Shown: positions 23,573-35,847 of the stretch, piece after piece | Layout of the letters: every line of letters starts with the position of its first letter | Position numbering within the stretch: position 1 is the first letter of the stretch | From: Crossaster papposus | Taxonomy: Eukaryota; Echinodermata; Asteroidea; Velatida; Solasteridae | Assembly: GCA_037893245.1 (NCBI GenBank) | Contig: JBAIAA010000351.1 | Span: forward strand, 620,001-684,000 | Reading direction: 5' to 3' | Length of the DNA: 64,000 nucleotides | Program-made: the position numbers and the translations under genes | Notes under the pieces: model-generated | What the model saw: only the letters and a program-made list of their open reading frames with translations | Told to the model about the DNA's origin: nothing | The model's database searches: none

Positions 23573-25947
23573 TTCAAAAGAACCTAAAAACAAATGTAAA
23601 CATTGGTTTTTATGTTGATTATTTCCTAACGTTTCCAAAAATGTATAGTTTAGCAAATCTACACAAACAGTGAACGAAACTTTCAATATGTACATTATGA
23701 ACCTGACTTGGAGGCAAGGGCTTTACACACAAGCCACCCAACCAATCCTATCGGCTTGATCTGTTAGCTAAGCTTGATAGAATCCAAGGTATTATATTCC
23801 CATCGACCCAGTCCTATCGGCCTGACCTTAGCTAAGCTGGATAGAATCCAAGGTATTCATATTCCCATCGACCCAATCCTACCGGCCTGACCTAATAGCT
23901 AAGCTGGATAGAATCCACGGTATTCATATAATAATAATAATTGGGGAGGCTAATCATCCTTACTTGCAGCTGGTGTGCTGAATTGCGAAGGATGCAAGTG
24001 ACACCCAATGACTGTTCATGTGTCACGTCACATTAAAGAACCATTTTTTCAAAAGAACCTAAAAACAAATGTAAACATTGGTTTTTATGTTGATTATTTC
24101 CTAACGTTTCCAAAAATGTATAGTTTAGCAAATCTACACAAACAGTGAACGAAACTTTCAATATGTACATTATGAACCTGACTTGGAGGCAAGGGCTTTA
24201 CACACAAGCCACCCAACCAATCCTATCGGCTTGATCTGTTAGCTAAGCTTGATAGAATCCAAGGTATTATATTCCCATCGACCCAGTCCTATCGGCCTGA
24301 CCTTAGCTAAGCTGGATAGAATCCAAGGTATTCATATTCCCATCGACCCAATCCTACCGGCCTGACCTAATAGCTAAGCTGGATAGAATCCACGGTATTC
24401 ATATAATAATAATAATTGGGGAGGCTAATCATCCTTACTTGCAGCTGGTGTGCTGAATTGCGAAGGATGCAAGTGACACCCAATGACTGTTCATGTGTCA
24501 CGTCACATTAAAGAACCATTTTTTCAAAAGAACCTAAAAACAAATGTAAACATTGGTTTTTATGTTGATTATTTCCTAACGTTTCCAAAAATGTATAGTT
24601 TAGCAAATCTACACAAACAGTGAACGAAACTTTCAATATGTACATTATGAACCTGACTTGGAGGCAAGGGCTTTACACACAAGCCACCCAACCAATCCTA
24701 TCGGCTTGATCTGTTAGCTAAGCTTGATAGAATCCAAGGTATTATATTCCCATCGACCCAGTCCTATCGGCCTGACCTTAGCTAAGCTGGATAGAATCCA
24801 AGGTATTCATATTCCCATCGACCCAATCCTACCGGCCTGACCTAATAGCTAAGCTGGATAGAATCCACAGTATTCATATAATAATAATAATTGGGGAGGC
24901 TAATCATCCTTACTTGCAGCTGGTGTGCTGAATTGCGAAGGATGCAAGTGACACCCAATGACTGTTCATGTGTCACGTCACATTAAAGAACCATTTTTTC
25001 AAAAGAACCTAAAAACAAATGTAAACATTGGTTTTTATGTTGATTATTTCCTAACGTTTCCAAAAATGTATAGTTTAGCAAATCTACACAAACAGTGAAC
25101 GAAACTTTCAATATGTACATTATGAACCTGACTTGGAGGCAAGGGCTTTACACACAAGCCACCCAACCAATCCTATCGGCTTGATCTGTTAGCTAAGCTT
25201 GATAGAATCCAAGGTATTATATTCCCATCGACCCAGTCCTATCGGCCTGACCTTAGCTAAGCTGGATAGAATCCAAGGTATTCATATTCCCATCGACCCA
25301 ATCCTACCGGCCTGACCTAATAGCTAAGCTGGATAGAATCCACGGTATTCATATAATAATAATAATTGGGGAGGCTAATCATCCTTACTTGCAGCTGGTG
25401 TGCTGAATTGCGAAGGATGCAAGTGACACCCAATGACTGTTCATGTGTCACGTCACATTAAAGAACCATTTTTTCAAAAGAACCTAAAAACAAATGTAAA
25501 CATTGGTTTTTATGTTGATTATTTCCTAACGTTTCCAAAAATGTATAGTTTAGCAAATCTACACAAACAGTGAACGAAACTTTCAATATGTACATTATGA
25601 ACCTGACTTGGAGGCAAGGGCTTTACACACAAGCCACCCAACCAATCCTATCGGCTTGATCTGTTAGCTAAGCTTGATAGAATCCAAGGTATTATATTCC
25701 CATCGACCCAGTCCTATCGGCCTGACCTTAGCTAAGCTGGATAGAATCCAAGGTATTCATATTCCCATCGACCCAATCCTACCGGCCTGACCTAATAGCT
25801 AAGCTGGATAGAATCCACGGTATTCATATAATAATAATAATTGGGGAGGCTAATCATCCTTACTTGCAGCTGGTGTGCTGAATTGCGAAGGATGCAAGTG
25901 ACACCCAATGACTGTTCATGTGTCACGTCACATTAAAGAACCATTTT

Positions 25948-28900
25948 TTCAAAAGAACCTAAAAACAAATGTAAACATTGGTTTTTATGTTGATTATTTC
26001 CTAACGTTTCCAAAAATGTATAGTTTAGCAAATCTACACAAACAGTGAACGAAACTTTCAATATGTACATTATGAACCTGACTTGGAGGCAAGGGCTTTA
26101 CACACAAGCCACCCAACCAATCCTATCGGCTTGATCTGTTAGCTAAGCTTGATAGAATCCAAGGTATTATATTCCCATCGACCCAGTCCTATCGGCCTGA
26201 CCTTAGCAGCTGGATAGAATCCAAGGTATTCATATTCCCATCGACCCAATCCTACCGGCCTGACCTAATAGCTAAGCTGGATAGAATCCACGGTATTCAT
26301 ATAATAATAATAATTGGGGAGGCTAATCATCCTTACTTGCAGCTGGTGTGCTGAATTGCGAAGGATGCAAGTGACACCCAATGACTGTTCATGTGTCACG
26401 TCACATTAAAGAACCATTTTTTCAAAAGAACCTAAAAACAAATGTAAACATTGGTTTTTATGTTGATTATTTCCTAACGTTTCCAAAAATGTATAGTTTA
26501 GCAAATCTACACAAACAGTGAACGAAACTTTCAATATGTACATTATGAACCTGACTTGGAGGCAAGGGCTTTACACACAAGCCACCCAACCAATCCTATC
26601 GGCTTGATCTGTTAGCTAAGCTTGATAGAATCCAAGGTATTATATTCCCATCGACCCAGTCCTATCGGCCTGACCTTAGCTAAGCTGGATAGAATCCAAG
26701 GTATTCATATTCCCATCGACCCAATCCTACCGGCCTGACCTAATAGCTAAGCTGGATAGAATCCACGGTATTCATATAATAATAATAATTGGGGAGGCTA
26801 ATCATCCTTACTTGCAGCTGGTGTGCTGAATTGCGAAGGATGCAAGTGACACCCAATGACTGTTCATGTGTCACGTCACATTAAAGAACCATTTTTTCAA
26901 AAGAACCTAAAAACAAATGTAAACATTGGTTTTTATGTTGATTATTTCCTAACGTTTCCAAAAATGTATAGTTTAGCAAATCTACACAAACAGTGAACGA
27001 AACTTTCAATATGTACATTATGAACCTGACTTGGAGGCAAGGGCTTTACACACAAGCCACCCAACCAATCCTATCGGCTTGATCTGTTAGCTAAGCTTGA
27101 TAGAATCCAAGGTATTATATTCCCATCGACCCAGTCCTATCGGCCTGACCTTAGCAGCTGGATAGAATCCAAGGTATTCATATTCCCATCGACCCAATCC
27201 TACCGGCCTGACCTAATAGCTAAGCTGGATAGAATCCACGGTATTCATATAATAATAATAATTGGGGAGGCTAATCATCCTTACTTGCAGCTGGTGTGCT
27301 GAATTGCGAAGGATGCAAGTGACACCCAATGACTGTTCATGTGTCACGTCACATTAAAGAACCATTTTTTCAAAAGAACCTAAAAACAAATGTAAACATT
27401 GGTTTTTATGTTGATTATTTCCTAACGTTTCCAAAAATGTATAGTTTAGCAAATCTACACAAACAGTGAACGAAACTTTCAATATGTACATTATGAACCT
27501 GACTTGGAGGCAAGGGCTTTACACACAAGCCACCCAACCAATCCTATCGGCTTGATCTGTTAGCTAAGCTTGATAGAATCCAAGGTATTATATTCCCATC
27601 GACCCAGTCCTATCGGCCTGACCTTAGCTAAGCTGGATAGAATCCAAGGTATTCATATTCCCATCGACCCAATCCTACCGGCCTGACCTAATAGCTAAGC
27701 TGGATAGAATCCACGGTATTCATATAATAATAATAATTGGGGAGGCTAATCATCCTTACTTGCAGCTGGTGTGCTGAATTGCGAAGGATGCAAGTGACAC
27801 CCAATGACTGTTCATGTGTCACGTCACATTAAAGAACCATTTTTTCAAAAGAACCTAAAAACAAATGTAAACATTGGTTTTTATGTTGATTATTTCCTAA
27901 CGTTTCCAAAAATGTATAGTTTAGCAAATCTACACAAACAGTGAACGAAACTTTCAATATGTACATTATGAACCTGACTTGGAGGCAAGGGCTTTACACA
28001 CAAGCCACCCAACCAATCCTATCGGCTTGATCTGTTAGCTAAGCTTGATAGAATCCAAGGTATTATATTCCCATCGACCCAGTCCTATCGGCCTGACCTT
28101 AGCTAAGCTGGATAGAATCCAAGGTATTCATATTCCCATCGACCCAATCCTACCGGCCTGACCTAATAGCTAAGCTGGATAGAATCCACGGTATTCATAT
28201 AATAATAATAATTGGGGAGGCTAATCATCCTTACTTGCAGCTGGTGTGCTGAATTGCGAAGGATGCAAGTGACACCCAATGACTGTTCATGTGTCACGTC
28301 ACATTAAAGAACCATTTTTTCAAAAGAACCTAAAAACAAATGTAAACATTGGTTTTTATGTTGATTATTTCCTAACGTTTCCAAAAATGTATAGTTTAGC
28401 AAATCTACACAAACAGTGAACGAAACTTTCAATATGTACATTATGAACCTGACTTGGAGGCAAGGGCTTTACACACAAGCCACCCAACCAATCCTATCGG
28501 CTTGATCTGTTAGCTAAGCTTGATAGAATCCAAGGTATTATATTCCCATCGACCCAGTCCTATCGGCCTGACCTTAGCTAAGCTGGATAGAATCCAAGGT
28601 ATTCATATTCCCATCGACCCAATCCTACCGGCCTGACCTAATAGCTAAGCTGGATAGAATCCACGGTATTCATATAATAATAATAATTGGGGAGGCTAAT
28701 CATCCTTACTTGCAGCTGGTGTGCTGAATTGCGAAGGATGCAAGTGACACCCAATGACTGTTCATGTGTCACGTCACATTAAAGAACCATTTTTTCAAAA
28801 GAACCTAAAAACAAATGTAAACATTGGTTTTTATGTTGATTATTTCCTAACGTTTCCAAAAATGTATAGTTTAGCAAATCTACACAAACAGTGAACGAAA

Positions 28901-29266
28901 CTTTCAATATGTACATTATGAACCTGACTTGGAGGCAAGGGCTTTACACACAAGCCACCCAACCAATCCTATCGGCTTGATCTGTTAGCTAAGCTTGATA
29001 GAATCCAAGGTATTATATTCCCATCGACCCAGTCCTATCGGACTGACCTTAGCAGCTGGATAGAATCCAAGGTATTCATATTCCCATCGACCCAATCCTA
29101 CCGGCCTGACCTAATAGCTAAGCTGGATAGAATCCACGGTATTCATATAATAATAATAATTGGGGAGGCTAATCATCCTTACTTGCAGCTGGTGTGCTGA
29201 ATTGCGAAGGATGCAAGTGACACCCAATGACTGTTCATGTGTCACGTCACATTAAAGAACCATTTT
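25948..29266 (+). repeat. Seven-unit block, first copy (offset 9,900 bp)
   Basis: Unit lengths run 473, 475, 473, 475, 475, 475, 473, the same seven-unit order as at 35848-39166. This fits a 3,319 bp segment duplicated as a block. The evidence is the pattern of 473 bp units rather than private point variants; the last unit has A at 29042 that the second copy lacks. Confidence 0.65.
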
Positions 29267-29741
29267 TTCAAAAGAACCTAAAAACAAATGTAAACATTGG
29301 TTTTTATGTTGATTATTTCCTAACGTTTCCAAAAATGTATAGTTTAGCAAATCTACACAAACAGTGAACGAAACTTTCAATATGTACATTATGGACCGGA
29401 CTTGGAGGCAAGGGCTTTACACACAAGCCACCCAACCAATCCTATCGGCTTGATCTGTTAGCTAAGCTTGATAGAATCCAAGGTATTATATTCCCATCGA
29501 CCCAGTCCTATCGGCCTGACCTTAGCTAAGCTGGATAGAATCCAAGGTATTCATATTCCCATCGACCCAATCCTACCGGCCTGACCTAATAGCTAAGCTG
29601 GATAGAATCCACGGTATTCATATAATAATAATAATTGGGGAGGCTAATCATCCTTACTTGCAGCTGGTGTGCTGAATTGCGAAGGATGCAAGTGACACCC
29701 AATGACTGTTCATGTGTCACGTCACATTAAAGAACCATTTT
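28794..29741 (+). repeat. Two-unit segment duplicated 27,462 bp away
   Basis: Three rare variants, A at 29042 (CGGACTGACC), G at 29394 and G at 29398 (ATGGACCGGAC for ATGAACCTGAC), recur at 56504, 56856 and 56860 with the same 27,462 bp offset. The first unit is a 473 bp unit in both places. Identity by independent mutation is very unlikely. Confidence 0.85.
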
Positions 29742-32700
29742 TTCAAAAGAACCTAAAAACAAATGTAAACATTGGTTTTTATGTTGATTATTTCCTAACG
29801 TTTCCAAAAATGTATAGTTTAGCAAATCTACACAAACAGTGAACGAAACTTTCAATATGTACATTATGAACCTGACTTGGAGGCAAGGGCTTTACACACA
29901 AGCCACCCAACCAATCCTATCGGCTTGATCTGTTAGCTAAGCTTGATAGAATCCAAGGTATTATATTCCCATCGACCCAGTCCTATCGGCCTGACCTTAG
30001 CTAAGCTGGATAGAATCCAAGGTATTCATATTCCCATCGACCCAATCCTACCGGCCTGACCTAATAGCTAAGCTGGATAGAATCCACGGTATTCATATAA
30101 TAATAATAATTGGGGAGGCTAATCATCCTTACTTGCAGCTGGTGTGCTGAATTGCGAAGGATGCAAGTGACACCCAATGACTGTTCATGTGTCACGTCAC
30201 ATTAAAGAACCATTTTTTCAAAAGAACCTAAAAACAAATGTAAACATTGGTTTTTATGTTGATTATTTCCTAACGTTTCCAAAAATGTATAGTTTAGCAA
30301 ATCTACACAAACAGTGAACGAAACTTTCAATATGTACATTATGAACCTGACTTGGAGGCAAGGGCTTTACACACAAGCCACCCAACCAATCCTATCGGCT
30401 TGATCTGTTAGCTAAGCTTGATAGAATCCAAGGTATTATATTCCCATCGACCCAGTCCTATCGGCCTGACCTTAGCTAAGCTGGATAGAATCCAAGGTAT
30501 TCATATTCCCATCGACCCAATCCTACCGGCCTGACCTAATAGCTAAGCTGGATAGAATCCACGGTATTCATATAATAATAATAATTGGGGAGGCTAATCA
30601 TCCTTACTTGCAGCTGGTGTGCTGAATTGCGAAGGATGCAAGTGACACCCAATGACTGTTCATGTGTCACGTCACATTAAAGAACCATTTTTTCAAAAGA
30701 ACCTAAAAACAAATGTAAACATTGGTTTTTATGTTGATTATTTCCTAACGTTTCCAAAAATGTATAGTTTAGCAAATCTACACAAACAGTGAACGAAACT
30801 TTCAATATGTACATTATGAACCTGACTTGGAGGCAAGGGCTTTACACACAAGCCACCCAACCAATCCTATCGGCTTGATCTGTTAGCTAAGCTTGATAGA
30901 ATCCAAGGTATTATATTCCCATCGACCCAGTCCTATCGGCCTGACCTTAGCTAAGCTGGATAGAATCCAAGGTATTCATATTCCCATCGACCCAATCCTA
31001 CCGGCCTGACCTAATAGCTAAGCTGGATAGAATCCACGGTATTCATATAATAATAATAATTGGGGAGGCTAATCATCCTTACTTGCAGCTGGTGTGCTGA
31101 ATTGCGAAGGATGCAAGTGACACCCAATGACTGTTCATGTGTCACGTCACATTAAAGAACCATTTTTTCAAAAGAACCTAAAAACAAATGTAAACATTGG
31201 TTTTTATGTTGATTATTTCCTAACGTTTCCAAAAATGTATAGTTTAGCAAATCTACACAAACAGTGAACGAAACTTTCAATATGTACATTATGAACCTGA
31301 CTTGGAGGCAAGGGCTTTACACACAAGCCACCCAACCAATCCTATCGGCTTGATCTGTTAGCTAAGCTTGATAGAATCCAAGGTATTATATTCCCATCGA
31401 CCCAGTCCTATCGGCCTGACCTTAGCTAAGCTGGATAGAATCCAAGGTATTCATATTCCCATCGACCCAATCCTACCGGCCTGACCTAATAGCTAAGCTG
31501 GATAGAATCCACGGTATTCATATAATAATAATAATTGGGGAGGCTAATCATCCTTACTTGCAGCTGGTGTGCTGAATTGCGAAGGATGCAAGTGACACCC
31601 AATGACTGTTCATGTGTCACGTCACATTAAAGAACCATTTTTTCAAAAGAACCTAAAAACAAATGTAAACATTGGTTTTTATGTTGATTATTTCCTAACG
31701 TTTCCAAAAATGTATAGTTTAGCAAATCTACACAAACAGTGAACGAAACTTTCAATATGTACATTATGAACCTGACTTGGAGGCAAGGGCTTTACACACA
31801 AGCCACCCAACCAATCCTATCGGCTTGATCTGTTAGCTAAGCTTGATAGAATCCAAGGTATTATATTCCCATCGACCCAGTCCTATCGGCCTGACCTTAG
31901 CTAAGCTGGATAGAATCCAAGGTATTCATATTCCCATCGACCCAATCCTACCGGCCTGACCTAATAGCTAAGCTGGATAGAATCCACGGTATTCATATAA
32001 TAATAATAATTGGGGAGGCTAATCATCCTTACTTGCAGCTGGTGTGCTGAATTGCGAAGGATGCAAGTGACACCCAATGACTGTTCATGTGTCACGTCAC
32101 ATTAAAGAACCATTTTTTCAAAAGAACCTAAAAACAAATGTAAACATTGGTTTTTATGTTGATTATTTCCTAACGTTTCCAAAAATGTATAGTTTAGCAA
32201 ATCTACACAAACAGTGAACGAAACTTTCAATATGTACATTATGAACCTGACTTGGAGGCAAGGGCTTTACACACAAGCCACCCAACCAATCCTATCGGCT
32301 TGATCTGTTAGCTAAGCTTGATAGAATCCAAGGTATTATATTCCCATCGACCCAGTCCTATCGGCCTGACCTTAGCTAAGCTGGATAGAATCCAAGGTAT
32401 TCATATTCCCATCGACCCAATCCTACCGGCCTGACCTAATAGCTAAGCTGGATAGAATCCACGGTATTCATATAATAATAATAATTGGGGAGGCTAATCA
32501 TCCTTACTTGCAGCTGGTGTGCTGAATTGCGAAGGATGCAAGTGACACCCAATGACTGTTCATGTGTCACGTCACATTAAAGAACCATTTTTTCAAAAGA
32601 ACCTAAAAACAAATGTAAACATTGGTTTTTATGTTGATTATTTCCTAACGTTTCCAAAAATGTATAGTTTAGCAAATCTACACAAACAGTGAACGAAACT

Positions 32701-33064
32701 TTCAATATGTACATTATGAACCTGACTTGGAGGCAAGGGCTTTACACACAAGCCACCCAACCAATCCTATCGGCTTGATCTGTTAGCTAAGCTTGATAGA
32801 ATCCAAGGTATTATATTCCCATCGACCCAGTCCTATCGGCCTGACCTTAGCAGCTGGATAGAATCCAAGGTATTCATATTCCCATCGACCCAATCCTACC
32901 GGCCTGACCTAATAGCTAAGCTGGATAGAATCCACGGTATTCATATAATAATAATAATTGGGGAGGCTAATCATCCTTACTTGCAGCTGGTGTGCTGAAT
33001 TGCGAAGGATGCAAGTGACACCCAATGACTGTTCATGTGTCACGTCACATTAAAGAACCATTTT

Positions 33065-33472
33065 TTCAAAAGAACCTAAAAACAAATGTAAACATTGGTT
33101 TTTATGTTGATTATTTCCTAACGTTTCCAAAAATGTATAGTTTAGCAAATCTACACAAACAGTGAACGAAACTTTCAATATGTACATTATGAACCTGACT
33201 TGGAGGCAAGGGCTTTACACACAAGCCACCCAACCAATCCTATCGGCTTGATCTGTTAGCTAAGCTTGATAGAATCCAAGGTATTATATTTCCATCGACC
33301 CAGTCCTATCGGCCTGACCTTAGCTAAGCTGGATAGAATCCACGGTATTCATATAATAATAATAATTGGGGAGGCTAATCATCCTTACTTGCAGCTGGTG
33401 TGCTGAATTGCGAAGGATGCAAGTGACACCCAATGACTGTTCATGTGTCACGTCACATTAAAGAACCATTTT
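33065..33472 (+). repeat. 408 bp unit with two subrepeats
   Basis: Sixty-seven bases are missing: subrepeat 2 passes into subrepeat 3 within the shared TAGCTAAGCTGGATAGAATC (about 33320-33341), giving ATCCACGGTATT directly. A T at about 33290 (TATATTTCCATCG) is private. This is the expected product of recombination between adjacent subrepeats. Confidence 0.95.
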
Positions 33473-34950
33473 TTCAAAAGAACCTAAAAACAAATGTAAA
33501 CATTGGTTTTTATGTTGATTATTTCCTAACGTTTCCAAAAATGTATAGTTTAGCAAATCTACACAAACAGTGAACGAAACTTTCAATATGTACATTATGA
33601 ACCTGACTTGGAGGCAAGGGCTTTACACACAAGCCACCCAACCAATCCTATCGGCTTGATCTGTTAGCTAAGCTTGATAGAATCCAAGGTATTATATTCC
33701 CATCGACCCAGTCCTATCGGCCTGACCTTAGCTAAGCTGGATAGAATCCAAGGTATTCATATTCCCATCGACCCAATCCTACCGGCCTGACCTAATAGCT
33801 AAGCTGGATAGAATCCACGGTATTCATATAATAATAATAATTGGGGAGGCTAATCATCCTTACTTGCAGCTGGTGTGCTGAATTGCGAACGATGCAAGTG
33901 ACACCCAATGACTGTTCATGTGTCACGTCACATTAAAGAACCATTTTTTCAAAAGAACCTAAAAACAAATGTAAACATTGGTTTTTATGTTGATTATTTC
34001 CTAACGTTTCCAAAAATGTATAGTTTAGCAAATCTACACAAACAGTGAACGAAACTTTCAATATGTACATTATGAACCTGACTTGGAGGCAAGGGCTTTA
34101 CACACAAGCCACCCAACCAATCCTATCGGCTTGATCTGTTAGCTAAGCTTGATAGAATCCAAGGTATTATATTCCCATCGACCCAGTCCTATCGGCCTGA
34201 CCTTAGCTAAGCTGGATAGAATCCAAGGTATTCATATTCCCATCGACCCAATCCTACCGGCCTGACCTAATAGCTCAGCTGGATAGAATCCACGGTATTC
34301 ATATAATAATAATAATTGGGGAGGCTAATCATCCTTACTTGCAGCTGGTGTGCTGAATTGCGAAGGATGCAAGTGACACCCAATGACTGTTCATGTGTCA
34401 CGTCACATTAAAGAACCATTTTTTCAAAAGAACCTAAAAACAAATGTAAACATTGGTTTTTATGTTGATTATTTCCCAACGTTTCCAAAAATGTATAGTT
34501 TAGCAAATCTACACAAACAGTGAACGAAACTTTCAATATGTACATTATGAACCTGACTTGGAGGCAAGGGCTTTACACACAAGCCACCCAACCAATCCTA
34601 TCGGCTTGATCTGTTAGCTAAGCTTGATAGAATCCAAGGTATTATATTCCCATCGACCCAGTCCTATCGGCCTGACCTTAGCTAAGCTGGATAGAATCCA
34701 AGGTATTCATATTCCCATCGACCCAATCCTACCGGCCTGACCTAATAGCTCAGCTGGATAGAATCCACGGTATTCATATAATAATAATAATTGGGGAGGC
34801 TAATCATCCTTACTTGCAGCTGGTGTGCTGAATTGCGAAGGATGCAAGTGACACCCAATGACTGTTCATGTGTCACGTCACATTAAAGAACCATTTTTTC
34901 AAAAGAACCTAAAAACAAATGTAAACATTGGTTTTTATGTTGATTATTTC
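33340..34950 (+). repeat. Segment duplicated 18,983 bp away, proximal copy
   Basis: Four variants recur at a constant offset of 18,983 bp: C at 33890 (CGAACGATGC), C at 34276 and 34751 (AGCTCAGCTGG), and C at 34477 (ATTTCCCAACG); their partners are 52873, 53259, 53734 and 53460. The 408 bp deletion just upstream is absent from the partner, and C at 34952 has no partner at 53935, so the shared segment is bounded to roughly 1.6 kb. Confidence 0.88.
34271..34282 (+). promoter_or_regulatory. Exact tRNA D-arm match TAGCTCAGCTGG
   Basis: This 12-mer followed by ATAGA is identical to the D-arm and A-box region of many tRNA genes, for example tRNA-Arg types with TAGCTCAGCTGGATAGAG. It also occurs at 34746-34757, 53254-53265 and 53729-53740. 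All other units have A at the sixth base. The downstream sequence does not fold like a tRNA, so I call it a motif, not a gene. Confidence 0.4.
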
Positions 34951-35847
34951 CCAACGTTTCCAAAAATGTATAGTTTAGCAAATCTACACAAACAGTGAAC
35001 GAAACTTTCAATATGTACATTATGAACCTGACTTGGAGGCAAGGGCTTTACACACAAGCCACCCAACCAATCCTATCGGCTTGATCTGTTAGCTAAGCTT
35101 GATAGAATCCAAGGTATTATATTCCCATCGACCCAGTCCTATCGGCCTGACCTTAGCTAAGCTGGATAGAATCCAAGGTATTCATATTCCCATCGACCCA
35201 ATCCTACCGGCCTGACCTAATAGCTAAGCTGGATAGAATCCACGGTATTCATATAATAATAATAATTGGGGAGGCTAATCATCCTTACTTGCAGCTGGTG
35301 TGCTGAATTGCGAAGGATGCAAGTGACACCCAATGACTGTTCATGTGTCACGTCACATTAAAGAACCATTTTTTCAAAAGAACCTAAAAACAAATGTAAA
35401 CATTGGTTTTTATGTTGATTATTTCCTAACGTTTCCAAAAATGTATAGTTTAGCAAATCTACACAAACAGTGAACGAAACTTTCAATATGTACATTATGA
35501 ACCTGACTTGGAGGCAAGGGCTTTACACACAAGCCACCCAACCAATCCTATCGGCTTGATCTGTTAGCTAAGCTTGATAGAATCCAAGGTATTATATTCC
35601 CATCGACCCAGTCCTATCGGCCTGACCTTAGCTAAGCTGGATAGAATCCAAGGTATTCATATTCCCATCGACCCAATCCTACCGGCCTGACCTAATAGCT
35701 AAGCTGGATAGAATCCACGGTATTCATATAATAATAATAATTGGGGAGGCTAATCATCCTTACTTGCAGCTGGTGTGCTGAATTGCGAAGGATGCAAGTG
35801 ACACCCAATGACTGTTCATGTGTCACGTCACATTAAAGAACCATTTT

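Larger units (their letters stand above)
15977..33064 (+). repeat. Homogenised domain, 475/473 bp units
   Basis: Thirty-six units, all 475 bp except 473 bp units starting 17402, 18350, 25948, 26896, 28794 and 32592. Private or rarely shared point variants are few, for example 17940, 19169-19170, 21256, 21830, 21969 and 24869. Array turnover here is recent compared with the left 16 kb. There is no gene, promoter of a known kind or inserted element. Confidence 0.95.
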
